Shown one piece after another: positions 35,315 through 47,927 of a stretch of DNA of 64,000 nucleotides (within the stretch, counting starts at the first letter, position 1; each line of letters starts with the position of its first letter). The translations under genes and the position numbers were made by a program. The stretch covers positions 5,707,296-5,771,295 of the forward strand of contig OX637292.1 in NCBI GenBank assembly GCA_951799445.1. Direction: 5' to 3'. The notes beneath the pieces were generated by a model. That model was not told the origin of the DNA. It did no database searches and saw only the letters and a program-made list of their open reading frames with translations. The DNA is from Pseudisothecium myosuroides (lineage: Eukaryota > Streptophyta > Bryopsida > Hypnales > Lembophyllaceae).

Positions 35315-35561
35315 GTTAAAAAATGAAATAATAAGTAGCTCCATTAGCGTGAAAAGAGAATCCGAACTACCTTTATTACTTTTATAATTTGAATTACTTT
35401 CTAATGTTACTTTTCACATATAACATTACATTGTTACAACATTATAGAGCATCATATTATCATGTACATATTTAACACTTTGCTTATTTTATTTTAATAT
35501 TAAAGAGGTTTATACTTTCATTGTCATATGTCCCCTTTCTATGATAAAAATTTCTCTTTTA

Positions 35562-36225
35562 GCCCTTAATGGCCTAAGAAATGTAATATATAGGTTCTAT
35601 GATTTTTTATTTATTTTTAAAATTAAAATAAAAAATCAAATATAAGGCATCATAATAGAAAATACATTTGTACAATTGAATGTCTATTAGATGAATATTC
35701 AAATTTGAATCATTTTAAAACTATTTGATTGAGGTCAATAAAGATTTTTGTGAATTATGGACAATTAATTGATATTAAAATCATCACAATTAAAGTGATT
35801 TTATTGCAATGAAGTTGGTTATTCTAAAATGTATAATCGTTTCGAATTCAAATGTTAAGCTGTGAATATATTATTGAATATAAAATCTTCAAATATTTAT
35901 ATATTTTTTGGGTATTATATATTTTGTTCATAATATTGACTATTGAGAGTTTTTTGTGGTGCAAAATTGACTAATTTGAAAAATGGTTTTCTAGCATTAA
36001 TTGCACACTTTATAGACAATAAGGTACATTATTTATTTTGTTTTGGATTTTATTGTGGCATAACTTTTGCTCTCAAACACTGATTCAAATAAAAATTATA
36101 TTTCCCAAAAGTTAATGTATTTTCCTACCTTCAAAAAAAATTTCAAAAAATCATTAAAAAATTGAGACCATAGGAATCTACCCAAAATCCATTTTGTTCC
36201 TTGAGGGGACATTGGGACTTCAGAA
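35562..36225 (+). mobile_element. Decayed group I TTAA element (~664 bp)
   Basis: The right 190 bp match the right part of 22257-23156: TGGCATAACTTTTGCTCTCA, ACCTTCAAAAAAAATTTCA, CTACCCAAAATCC and GAGGGGACATTGGGAC. It ends at TTAA (36226-36229). The left edge AGCCCTTAATGGCC after TTTT is a weak terminal motif. It is shorter than the other copies because of an internal deletion. Confidence 0.5.
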
Positions 36226-36479
36226 TTAAAATTTGTGGATTGAAATTGATGATAGGACTCAATTGGAAGAGGGCTCTTTATGAGTGGAGCAAATTCACAG
36301 TAGGGTCAACTTCTCTACATGTCTAAATGCACTGAATGAGCAAACTTGAAATTTTCAAAAAAGAATGGACAAAAATTAAAAAATAAAATTGTTGTAAAAG
36401 TAATTTTAGGTATTTTGGGAATGTTATTCTTATGTCAACATTGTAAATTTTTTTATAAAATTGTGATTATGTTTACAAA

Positions 36480-37205
36480 AATACATTAGATTCCCTAAAG
36501 ACTTTGTCTTGATAAAATCTATTTTTTATTAGAAGTACGTGTCAAATAAATTAATAAGTTACAAAAAGAAAATGGTCAAAAAATCAAGTCTATAAAAAAA
36601 ATTGTCTAAAAAGTCATATGGACGTTTGGAAAGTGGATTTAAGTATCTTCAATCCACAATTGGATTAAGGATTCTTGAATTCACCTCCCAAATGGCTAGA
36701 GGTGTTTCAAGCACGGCGGAGGGATCGAACCCTAGTCTTCGCAATGGCATACAGTAGTTTGCCACAAACCATGAGACCACTTGTATGCTTTGTTGCAATT
36801 GCCAAGATTTGAATGGTACTTATGCAACAAAAATTGTCGTGAGTCCACATCCCATATTCTGCAAGGGATGTTGGCAAGCCGAGAGACCATGAGGGATGGG
36901 GTGTGTGTGTGTGTGTGTGCGCGCGCTTGTAACGTAGTAAATTTAAGTTACTAAAAATTTGGAAGGTCTAGCTCTTTTGAACCTTAAGTAATGAAAGACA
37001 CCTAATTCTCTTTTGAACACTTTGAGATAAAATTCAGATTCAATATAGCTCTTCAAATCTCCAAATAAGTGCCACATCATCAAAGAAAAACTTAGAAATC
37101 TACTTCTTGAACATTTTTCTATCCTTTATCTTTATCTATTTCCTAGTCCACTTGCTCTTCAATGTCAAGCAAGTGAAAAGGTGAAACAACTTTCTTCTAT
37201 GCCTC
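36480..37205 (+). repeat. Dispersed repeat family B, copy 3
   Basis: Third copy of the family at 7290-8440, with AGAAGTACGTGTCAAATAAAT, one GGGATCGAACCCTAGTCT module (36718-36785), TTACTAAAAATTTGGAAGG and a final CAAGTGAAAAGGTGAA. The tRNA-like module is best preserved here; on the minus strand it reads GTGGTCTCATGGTTTGTGG then AGGGTTCGATCCCTCC. Confidence 0.6.
36901..36926 (+). repeat. (GT)n(GC)n microsatellite
   Basis: Nine GT units are followed by four CG/GC units, an alternating purine-pyrimidine run with Z-DNA potential, inside repeat family B copy 3. Confidence 0.9.
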
Positions 37206-38676
37206 TTATTATTTTAGGTGAAAATTTAAATAATTTTTTCCACACTAATTTACAAATTAATTAAAAATTAAAAATTAGAAAGACTTTGAAAGTGTAAAAT
37301 CCATTCAAAAATTTAGTAATGTGGCACTAAGAATTATAATTTTGTATATTTTTATCCTCTCAACAAACCTTATTGTTTTATGAAACTTTTTTGTTCTTGT
37401 TTCATTATAATAGACTCTATTCTAGTATTATTTAATTATAGAGTCAATGTTGAAGGATTCTTTTTTGACCTAGAAAGGTCAAATTTTCACCATAATATAT
37501 TTATTGCAAGACCTACAGTTTGTTGAATTATGGAACATTTTATAAAAGTGTTTTTAAATCCACAACATACAAACAATAATTGTCCAATCTAATTCTTTTC
37601 ACTTATTGTAATATATTTTCTATAAGGATATAGAATTTCTAATTATTTTTCAAAAGAATTGTAATCTATATGATCTTTAATTACAGTAAAATTAAAGGAA
37701 AATTTAATAGCTTTAAAATATAAATGACCAACAATGACTATTGATGGCCCTCAATTCTATTTTCATCTTTCAAAACCAACAATTTTAATATGTAGGGCTT
37801 CAAATTTTATTATAAATCAGTCATTTTTTTCTCTTTTATTTAAATTTAGGATGAATAAGAAACTAGATTTGATAAAAAAATATTCTTATTTTTGAATTTT
37901 TGGATTGGAAACTAGGATGTGAAAGTTAGAGTAGTTAAAGTTAGACTTTTTACCTCAATAATAATTTTATAATAACTAAAGGTACCTTGAGGGGATAATT
38001 CCTAAATGGCCAACCCAACACATATTGATGTTGGCAAAACTTTAAATAAATTTTAGTATCTTACCAAATAAAATCTTACCAAAACAATATTTTTGTATAT
38101 TTCAATTACATTATTATTTTTATTTTTATTTATAAAAAAATTATTTAAAATTTTGTATAAGAATGCCTTTGCAAATCTTGATTTTCTAGAGTTAAGAGTA
38201 CTTGGAGTTGAGCCTCAAGTACATTGATCAAAACCTTGGGAAAAAATGATTGCAAATTCATTTAAAAATATATATAGAATAGCTTTTGGAACAATGTGAA
38301 CTGGTTTTGGTTTTACATATAATGTCCTTCAATCTGCAATGCCCACATAATTGTACAAAATACTACTACTTTAAATGATGTTTCACAATGTAACAATGGA
38401 TATAATAGCTTGTTTGCTATGGACCATTCATCTATTATATTAAGTACGCAGTGTCACGCCCCCTATCAAGACACCTGCCACAAAATCTGTCATGTTTTCA
38501 TTCCAAAGAATTATCATCCCACTCTTTCATCCAAAATTCACGAGGAAAACGATGAAAACGATGAAAACTTAAGGCAAGATGAGTGAGCATTCTTCTTCGA
38601 CGTCAGTGAAACAATTCATTGCAATTTGAAGTTGTTGGTTCCTTGTATAGAAGGAGGCTTGAAAACAATTCAGGCA
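37206..38676. other. No gene recognised
   Basis: Very AT-rich sequence with no ORF of interest and no repeat boundary that I could define. Confidence 0.45.
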
Positions 38677-38680
38677 TTAA

Positions 38681-39241
38681 CTGCTAAAGGACCATGAGTG
38701 CAGATTTTGAACAATGAATAGAAACACGTTCCAAACTCACCGAAATGCGTTTTTTCATCCATCAATTTTTTTTCAAGATTCTTATATTAGTTATTTAACA
38801 TTTGTACGTTCAAATTATGAAGATTTTGCTTTGCAAATATTCTATAATTCAAAAGGTATTGGGAGGTCTAGCCTGAAAAAGTAAATTTTCAATTCAAAAA
38901 ATGATCCTTCAAAAATGACTTCAACAAAAAAATCAAATTAAAATCTTCAAAAATCACTATAATTAGAACTCAATATTTTAAACTTACAAGAAAAAAATAT
39001 TTTAAAAATAAAAAATATTCAATCTATAATTGATTTTAGAAGGAATTTTCAATTTTTGGCTTCAAATTTTATTGAAAAATATTAGTATGTATTTTTGTTG
39101 ATCTAACCATATGGATGTGATCTATAAATAGCATTTTACAAATATTGTTTGAAAGTCATCATTAAAATATTCTTCTAAGTTGCATTTTATAATAATCTTC
39201 GAAATTTTGGAAATAAGGATACCTCTCCGGTCCTTTAGGGG
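38681..39241 (+). mobile_element. TTAA-flanked TIR element, group V (561 bp)
   Basis: TTAA (38677-38680) is followed by CTGCTAAAGGACCATGAG. The right end CTCTCCGGTCCTTTAGGG is followed by G and TTAA (39242-39245). The inverted CTAAAGGACC/GGTCCTTTAG core is perfect over 10 bp. The right part recurs at 28480-28623. Non-coding. Confidence 0.7.
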
Positions 39242-39414
39242 TTAAGAACCGACCCTATAGTAGTGCCCCAAACAGTCCACAGGGATGTAGAAATGGAAGT
39301 GATTTTGTGTGGTGAGAAATTGCCATCCCATGTGTGTGGTTTTAGACTATTGAGTAGATGATATGGGTTATTATCATGTGTGATTTTGCTCTTAGTAAAG
39401 ACCTGAATTTGGTA

Positions 39415-40430
<1,016 letters not shown>

Positions 40431-42820
40431 TTGCAATAAATTTTGATTTTACAATGGAAGTGAGTTGAATGGAAATGTACAATGGATCATTCTTAGACTC
40501 ATTGGCTCCATTCAAAGGCATGTTTTGATTCATTTTAGTTGCATCTATGAACATTACTAGGGACCTAGGCACCTCTAACTTTGGAAATCATATCTTATTC
40601 ATTCCAAGTCAGAAAATTAAATTTAAAATTTCCACTATTGTGTTCCTCATTTCTCTTTCTCCCACAAAAATGTAAAAAAATCTTTGGATTCACCCATTTC
40701 TGCACACGGGTCTTTTTTCCCTTCGATGAGTGCTTTCTGAGCCTTCTACCTTAAATTTACACTAAGATAGAGCCACCCAAAACTAATCAGCACCCCATGG
40801 CTAGTCTTAGGGTGGCTCAAGTGCAGCAAACAGTGAGCGTCATTTCCATTGTTGTTTTTGAAATTAATATTGGCTAAAGTTTTGCATGCATACCCAAGGG
40901 CCGTGACACATGGCCCTCATTTTCCGTGATTCTGTGAACATGAGTTATTCTCTCTGTGAGTAGTTTTCCAGGACTCCATATGTTGGACGTGGATCCAACG
41001 CAACCTTTGCCTTGCTAAATTCATACTAAATTGACTTCAAGTGATAAAATTACCGAAATTTGGGCAATCCCCATCATTTCTGTCTCTACACCATGTCCAC
41101 ATGGAATTTTTCCTTCACCTTCAAGTTCTCCACATCATGTCCACAATTGCTTATTCGGTTGGTTATGGGTGGCTCGACTATAGTATAAGTATCAACTTCC
41201 AAGGATACAGTAGCTTCACACTTCACAACTCGCCAACTCGGGTTCGCTTTCCCTTTCAACTGAACAGCAGTTAGTACTTAGTAGTAGCTTCACAGCTCGC
41301 CGGGGTCCCTTTCCTTTTCAACTGAGGCTGAAAACAGGCAAAAGCAGCCCAAAGATTTCGAAGGAAAGGAGTGTGTGGTTCACGGTTTCAAGGTCAAAAA
41401 TGGACCACAAGTGGTCAACCTCACATGGCCTTTTCAGTGTGGACCTCCGGCGAGTGGCTGACTCTTGACCAAACCAACAGAGACAACAGTAAGTTAGAAT
41501 CATCAATGTTCTGTATCATACCGGGTTTTCACTTATGTTTGTGGTTGCATGTCAGCGCTGATTCTCGAAGTCAAATCGGGTGACTCCGAGAACCTCGATG
41601 AAGCCCATTTGATTGACAGATGATGACGGAGCGGAGGAGGCTGGAAAACCACTCGCTGCCTCTTTCCTGTGTTTCCTTGCTTGGATGGGAATTCTTTTAA
41701 CTCATTATTTGGACAAAGAGAAAGAGATGTGGAATGTAACACAAGTGGTTTCATATTTTTTGAAGCATTATTGAATTACTTATGAATTTTCAAACGAATT
41801 GTGTTGTAAGTGCCTATTTATGACCCTAGGTATTAGTATACTGCACTTAATCCAAAATACCCTACTTAAAGGTCAGATTTGGCATAAATTAAATCATTAT
41901 TATTAAAAAAATTGTCACATGTCATCTTATGAATGGTGTGAGGTGACATGGATCCTTGAGAATCTGGCGTGGAAATTCATTTTCGGCACTTGAGTGCCAA
42001 ATCAACCCTTCATGTATGATATTCAACCATTAACCGTGTTCAGAAAATTACATTGCAAAGGATTTCCGTCATGAAGAGAGGTTGATTTCCCACAAGGTAA
42101 AGAACTTTAGGGATTCTATGTTTAGCCTTTGCTGCAAGGTATTAAACCCGCAACCACCATAATATTGCTAAATGCCTGGCTTTCTTCCCCCAACTAAGGT
42201 ATAATTCCTTCTAGATACTGGGGGGGGAGAGAATTCAATTATAATCTCTAAAACAAGATTGGCTGGGCTTGGTAAGTGGCACGGCTAGGTTGTTAGCTTG
42301 TCATAGATGGAAGACGGATTTAGTAGGGTGAACTGGCCCATCATCTCCGGGCACTAACATGCAAAGTCAAGAAAGCTAAACTAAATACTACTATTCAAGG
42401 CTGTAATACAATAATTTTTCCTTCACTCAATAAGTTCCTTTGTTAGAAGCTCTTAATTTTAGAGGGAGCAAAAGGGACCCGTGACCCCCAGTGAAGGTTA
42501 ACGATGTTAGAGCAAGCCCAATGTAGTCTTTGCATACGGCACTAGGAATTAGCAGACTTGGGGCCGCATGCAAAGTAAGGGATCAAACCAACCTAACACA
42601 ATCTGCATCAGCCCCAATGTAGAGACAAGTGGAGGTCCAACAAACCACTGCAAAACAACTATTTTTAGCTTTCAACAAAATCTCTTGCACTTTTTAGCGC
42701 GCGGGGTTTAGGTGGTGATTGGACTTGTTGGGCACGTCAGAGAATTAGAGCTTCCGTGTGAAGTTCCAGGCTCAGCAAATTGCTTCAAAATGCCGAGTAG
42801 GGCTTCTTAATTGCCGAGCA
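40431..42820. other. No gene recognised; GC-richer patch at 40900-41760
   Basis: Positions 41218-41329 hold a two-copy direct repeat (CTTCACAACTCGCC / CTTCACAGCTCGCC, each followed by a CCTTT..CAACTGA string). Short ORFs of 62-77 codons on both strands (41041-41754) overlap and lack domains. This patch could be the exon of an unidentified transcript, but there is no protein-level support. Confidence 0.35.
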
Positions 42821-43350
42821 CTAGAAGATGCAGTTGACTAGAGCAGCCACATTGGGAAGCATGTTACAAGCGCCGTTGGCACCATTCCCGTGCTTACTCC
42901 AGTGTTGCATTGGAGCTGCTCTTATGACGCCATTTGGTTTGGGTACCTCACCACCATCATCTACGACCGTAATTAGTTGCTCTAGAATCTCCGAAATTAG
43001 GTGAACGACCCCGCCGTCGGCTCGTTCATAACCATTCATCCAGTTGCCTGCGACTTTCGAAGGGGAGTCTCGAAAATCTACGATTCCCTAAGTTTACGAA
43101 ACTCTCGATATCTACGCTCCTCAAGTTTAGGTTCTAAGATCTACGTTCCCTGTGGAAAACAGTCGGGGAGCCTCCTCGCACAAAACCCTCTGGTGGCACG
43201 CGCACCCCCTGCGTTTCTGCATCTTCGCCATCTTCGCAGCGCACACTCAGCAGCAGTCGATCTCTCGTTGAACGCATTCACAGGGTTGCACATCTACTTA
43301 GAATTTTGTCATTTTTTTCCGTCGGTGTTTTTTGGAGTATTTCCAACTAC

Positions 43351-43366
43351 AGAGAGAGAGAGAGAG
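43351..43366 (+). promoter_or_regulatory. GA-repeat in the 5' leader of cytochrome b5
   Basis: An uninterrupted AGAGAGAG run ends six bases before the start codon. GA repeats in plant leaders and promoters are known targets of GAGA-binding (BBR/BPC) proteins. Function here is inferred only. Confidence 0.5.
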
Positions 43367-43371
43367 CGGCT

Positions 43372-45644
43372 ATGGCGGAAGCGGAAGCGAAGAAGGTGTA
43401 CACCTTGGAGGAGGTTTCGGGACACAACCACGCTAAGGATTGCTGGCTCGTCATCGATGGGAAGGTAAGAAGAGCCGTGGACAGATCCGGGGTAGTGGGT
43501 TGTGGGTTTTTGGTGATGGCGATGTTACGATACTATCAAGGGTACTGTATTTGTTTCTTTGGGTCGGGGAGATGCAGTAGAGTCGAGTAAGGATCTTTTC
43601 TTCGTGAAGCTCACGAATTTCTAGAGCTTCAGTGCAGCTGAGTTGCCGCTTGAGAAGTGTGTGTCTTGAACGGTGCCTTTGTCGAATTTTGGCTTTGTTC
43701 ATTTGTGATTTTTTAGGTTGGATGCAATTTCCATTGTTGGGCTTCTTTTTTTCGATCACGAGGTGTGTTTTGTGACAGGCTATGTTGCTCCGCATTCCTT
43801 CATAGGAATGGAGAGGCAAATCTACCACGGTCATGCATGTTGTTGACCTGGTCAGGGCACGTGAGTTTGATGAAATCTGTGTCTGTTTCGCTGTTTGTTT
43901 TGTGGGTTTTTGGTGATGGCGATGTTACGATATTATCAAGGGTACTGTATTTGTTTCTTTTGGGCGGGGGAGATGCTGTAGAGTCGAGTAAGGATCGTTT
44001 ATTCGTGAAGCTCACAAAAATCTAGAGCTTCAGTGCAGCTGAGTTGCCGCTTGAGAAGTGTGTGTCTCGAATGGTGCCTTTGTCGATTAGTGCTTTGTTG
44101 ATTTTGTGATTTTTTTAGGTTGGATGCAATTTCCATTATCGTGCTTCTTTTCTTGGTCAGGAGGTGTGTTTTGTGACGGGCTATGTTGCCATCAATGGTC
44201 CGCTGTCGTTCATAGGAATGGAGAGGCAAATCTACCACGGTCATGCATGTTGTTGACCTGGTCAGGTCACGTGAGTTTCATGAAATCTGTCTGTTTCGCT
44301 AGTTTTCGTTGTTTTCGTTTTTGTGTGTTAGTCATGTGGTGATTTGTGTTTTTTAGGTTGGATGCGGCTGCTTTTATTGTGATTCTTTTTATGGCCCTTG
44401 GAGTGTTTTTTGTGATGGACAGTCTTTCTGTGTCTACTGTCCTTCATAGCAATGGAGTAGCAAAAGCTTCTTCGGTCAAGCATGTCGTTTGACCCGGTCA
44501 GGCACCTGTGCTTTGAGTCAATCAGTGTCGGTTTGTTTAATCTTCGTTGCTCTTAATTTTTTTGTTATTTCCTGCTGGTTTGTCGATTAGTCTTTTGATG
44601 ATTTGTGTTTTTTAGATGCGACTGCTACTATTGTGCCTCTTTTTCATGCCCATTATGTCAATTGAGTTATTTTGTGATCGCCAGTGATCCCGTCGAAATG
44701 TCTGCTGTCCTTTATAGCATTGGATAGCAAAAGCTTCTACGGTCAAGCATGTGGTTTGACTGGATCAGGTCACGTGGGATTGATTAACTCAGATATTTTT
44801 TAGTCAGCCTTCGTTTCTGTTTTTGTCTCATTTCCTGCCGATCGTTTCAGAAATTAGGGACTCGGACTATGTCGTTGATGACCGTTTTCTTTATTAGGTT
44901 TAATCTCGTGGTACCGCATATGCAATTTGACAAGATATGTTGCTATCCACTTGTGATTGTTTGGGTCAATGCTGTGTTACCTTACCATCGTCTCACAGGC
45001 TCTTTCTGAGTAGCATCTAGCTTTAGTTTATTAATCTAATGAGAAGGATGAGAGTCATAGTGCTCTTTACCAAGTCTTCACGCTGTTGTATGGTTGCAGG
45101 TTTATGACGTGACCAAGTTCCTTGATGATCACCCAGGAGGGGACGAAGTCCTGCTCTCAGCCACAGGTATGTTTTCGATGTCCAGACTCAGCTTGATACT
45201 GTGTGCCTGATAATGTATCAAGTACAGTTAGATTTCATGGAATATGTTTTTCCAATTGACGATGACTGGAAATCAAACTACGCAGTAGGGAAATAGTGAA
45301 GAACAATGCTACAGGTAGTGTGTGGAGTTGAAAGATTATGAGTTAGTATGAAGCTCAGCATACGCTTTCGATGGCTTGCAGGGAAGGATGCTACAGACGA
45401 CTTTGAGGATGTTGGTCACAGCACCAGTGCGAGAGACATGATGCATGAGTACCTCATTGGTGATATCGACCCTTCCTCATTTCCTTCAAAGCCCACATTC
45501 ACACCCGCCAAGCAAGCTACCTACAACCCTGACAAAAGCTCCGAATTCTTAATCAAGATCTTGCAGTTTGTTGTCCCGCTTGCCATTCTTGCATTGGCAG
45601 TGGCTGTTCGGTTTCTGACAAAGACTGAAGATGTGAAGAACTAG
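43372..45644 (+). CDS. Cytochrome b5, ER membrane-anchored (3 exons)
   Basis: Exons 43372-43464, 45100-45166 and 45382-45644 join in phase into 140 residues, the usual length for microsomal plant cytochrome b5. The haem-binding core has the axial ligand His42 in HPGGDE and His66 in GHSTSAR. A hydrophobic anchor at about 112-132 precedes a short charged tail (KTEDVKN), typical of a tail-anchored ER protein. It passes electrons from NADH-cytochrome b5 reductase to fatty-acid desaturases and hydroxylases. All splice sites are GT-AG. The start is fixed by the first Met after a GAGAGA-rich leader at 43351-43366. Intron 1 (1635 bp) is filled by tandem repeats. Confidence 0.95.
43501..44800 (+). repeat. 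Tandem repeat array filling cytochrome b5 intron 1
   Basis: Units 1 and 2 are spaced 400 bp apart (TGTGGGTTTTTGGTGATGGC at 43501 and 43901) and share AGAGTCGAGTAAGGATC, GTGCAGCTGAGTTGCCGCTT and GGTCATGCATGTTGTTGACC. Two shorter, more diverged units (about 44341-44590 and 44591-44800) retain GGTTGGATGCG..CTTTTATTGTG and GGTCAAGCATGT..TTTGAC. ORFs inside (43451-44342, both strands) are repeat shadows. Confidence 0.85.
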
Positions 45645-46090
45645 AAAAGGGTGTTGGTCTTTTCTCTTGTTAGTTTGTCCATTACATTATTGCTGGCTGC
45701 GGTTACATCTTTCACACGGGATGTTCCCTTGGTGCCAAAGCTGTGGAGAGGTAGGCATTGGACGTTTTCTACTCATGTAGGGTTGCAATAATCTGAATTA
45801 CGTGGAGAATCAGGGATGTGACTGGCAAGTGGACAACTTCATTAGCAGTACAATAATTTCTATTACAAGATATTTTTTTCGGCCATCTGTGTTGATGGTC
45901 CAGGATGCGCTTGTGTATATTATGGGCATTTATTATTTGTTTGTTGAACCTTACATACGTTGACCTGCACTTTCTTTTCTGCATTGTTGTTTTTGTATTA
46001 GTTTTGATGATTTTCTACAATTCTATATCAAATTTTTAGGAATTAGTTAATGGTCAGTGTGTATGTGTCTTTGCATTAGAGATTGGTAAG

Positions 46091-46662
46091 GGCTGCTTTA
46101 CACTGATGGAGAAGTGCATTCACTGCATTGGTTCGAGAGTCGTAGGGAAATGGAGGAATATGATTGAAGCAAATTTTGTTCTCCACTGGATTGGGTTTAC
46201 ACCATGGTCAAGACTTGTCCGGTGGAAAACCTCTAGTGTGGATGAAAAAATGAAATTGTTGCATATTGTATGTAGCCGTATTTTATTGTAAGGGGAGTTT
46301 TTGGAGGTTCTTGGGTGGCCTCAATCCTTTGGATAAGAAATTGGCCTCTGAAGAACTCTAATTTTATTTAAAATATTAATTCTTTGTGACAAATTTGATT
46401 GGATAGATTCCTTTAAACGTGTTTGTTCTCTTTTACCATGCTTACTATCAAAAGAATTGAGTATGGCAAAGAGAGAACAACACATGAGGGGGTTTCTTGT
46501 GCAGAGGGTTAAGGCCGCCTAGGAAACTTGTCCTCCAAAGAACTCCCCTTACAACAAGTGCGGCCACATATGCAACCATGTCATTTTTTCATCCATACTA
46601 GAGGTTTTCTACCGGACAAATCTTGACCTTTGCATTTCTCTACTGTAATGTAAAGCAGGCCT
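46091..46662. mobile_element. Long-TIR non-autonomous element (GGCTGCTTTACA termini, ~570 bp)
   Basis: The left arm (46091-46315) and right arm (about 46505-46662) are inverted copies. They share CTGCTTTACA, GGTCAAGA(C/T)TTGTCCGGT, GAAAACCTCTAGT, GGATGAAAAAATGA and TTGTAAGGGGAGTT. Arms of 150-220 bp suggest a Mutator-like or foldback element, but no matching target duplication is evident. A related right end (GTGTAAAGTAGCCCT) occurs at about 47231-47245. The 61-codon ORF is not a gene. Confidence 0.65.
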
Positions 46663-47800
46663 CAGCTCTCATAATTGTAGTAGAGCTGTTACTCTATAGA
46701 ACCTATAATATGTTATTTTTGTACATATAAACAAAGATAAAACCCTTGATTCGTTTCTTGTCCTACATTTATTTCAATTCCACATGTGGACAATCATTTG
46801 TGTAACTTCTTACATAACTTAGAATTAAGATTGGTGAACTAAAATTGACTCCCATGTATTTAAATGATTCCCACAAATTTATCATATGATAGATTGATGT
46901 GAAAATATTACTACACAAATCAGACAAGTAGATTCATTTTTTCCAACAAGTTTTATTGCATTTGAGCACCAAATGCAAAAGTTATAGCTTCTCAACGTTT
47001 GTTGTAGCCCCGAAACATACAAAATATGTCCATGGGAATTGTTGACCGGTAAACTTCAATTTGTAAAGTTGTTAGGAAGACTTCTCCGGTTGGTGTTTAT
47101 ACTACAATTGGTAAAGATTTATTTAAGACATTATTTTATTGTTTTTCCATCTTGTCCAAAATCCCACCAGTTGCCTCAAATAACCATGTCTTGGCCAAAA
47201 CTTCTTAACCCATTGGTGCACTTTTCCACTGTAGTGTAAAGTAGCCCTAAGATGAAATGTAAAGCTGCTTGGGAACATCCTAGATTTTGTCATGTCCGAC
47301 TTGTTCTAGTTCTTTGTGGTGCTCTTGGGTTTGTGAATAGGGCAATTATGTACATTGAATAGGGAAATTAGATTGCCCCACACTAACATCTCGACATTCT
47401 ACACTATATCAATATCACAATTACTGTAGAAGGATGCAGTGATGTGGGAAACATGTGTGCTGCATGAGTTGGTGTACAAATTCATGGCTTGGGATTAGAG
47501 AATGGCTTGTGCCTTCATCTGGACAAGCAATGAGTCATGAGGTAACATGAGGTAACATGAGGTAACTTCTCTGTGGTAAGGCAACCTAATTGTCAAGGCA
47601 ACCCAATTTCACTATTTAGTGTAGCACCTGCATGGGATTGTTGTTTTCTGTTTGGTTTGTTGTTTTTTCTGACTGATAATCGGATATCCTTGTCTGTAAT
47701 TATGGTGCAGTGAGCCTTGAATTTGTTGTAACTTACTTCATGTGTTCGAGGCTCACCTATCACATTCTCTTTGGGACCACATTGTGCTGGTTGCATTACG
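46663..47800. other. No gene recognised; repeat fragments
   Basis: Positions 46905-46990 weakly match the group III element (CACAAATCAGACAAG, TTTTATTGCATTTGAGCACC). 47215-47245 matches the right end of the preceding long-TIR element. At 47539-47571 GAGGTAACAT is repeated three times. Confidence 0.45.
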
Positions 47801-47809
47801 AAGAACCCG

Positions 47810-47927
47810 GCGAAGCCGTCAAGCTTGATCCAAACCTCAGTGCACTCCGTCGTTCCAATAGACCCTCTCTCGCCCTCTCTCCCCCGCCTCTCGCTCGCGC
47901 GCTCCACTCCGCTCCCCGTTCACTCAG
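47810..47927 (+). other. Probable non-coding first exon of the dihydroneopterin aldolase gene
   Basis: A CT-rich, GC-rich patch ends CACTCAG followed by GTGAGC, an excellent 5' splice site at 47928. The matching acceptor TTTGCAG lies at 49978-49984, just before the aldolase start codon. The exon's left limit is not visible. The intron of 2057 bp is inferred from splice signals, not from transcripts. Confidence 0.45.

Noticed and set aside
43451..44342. Pairs of similar ORFs on both strands
   Set aside because: They lie in the tandem repeats of cytochrome b5 intron 1, and their similarity to each other reflects the repeat.
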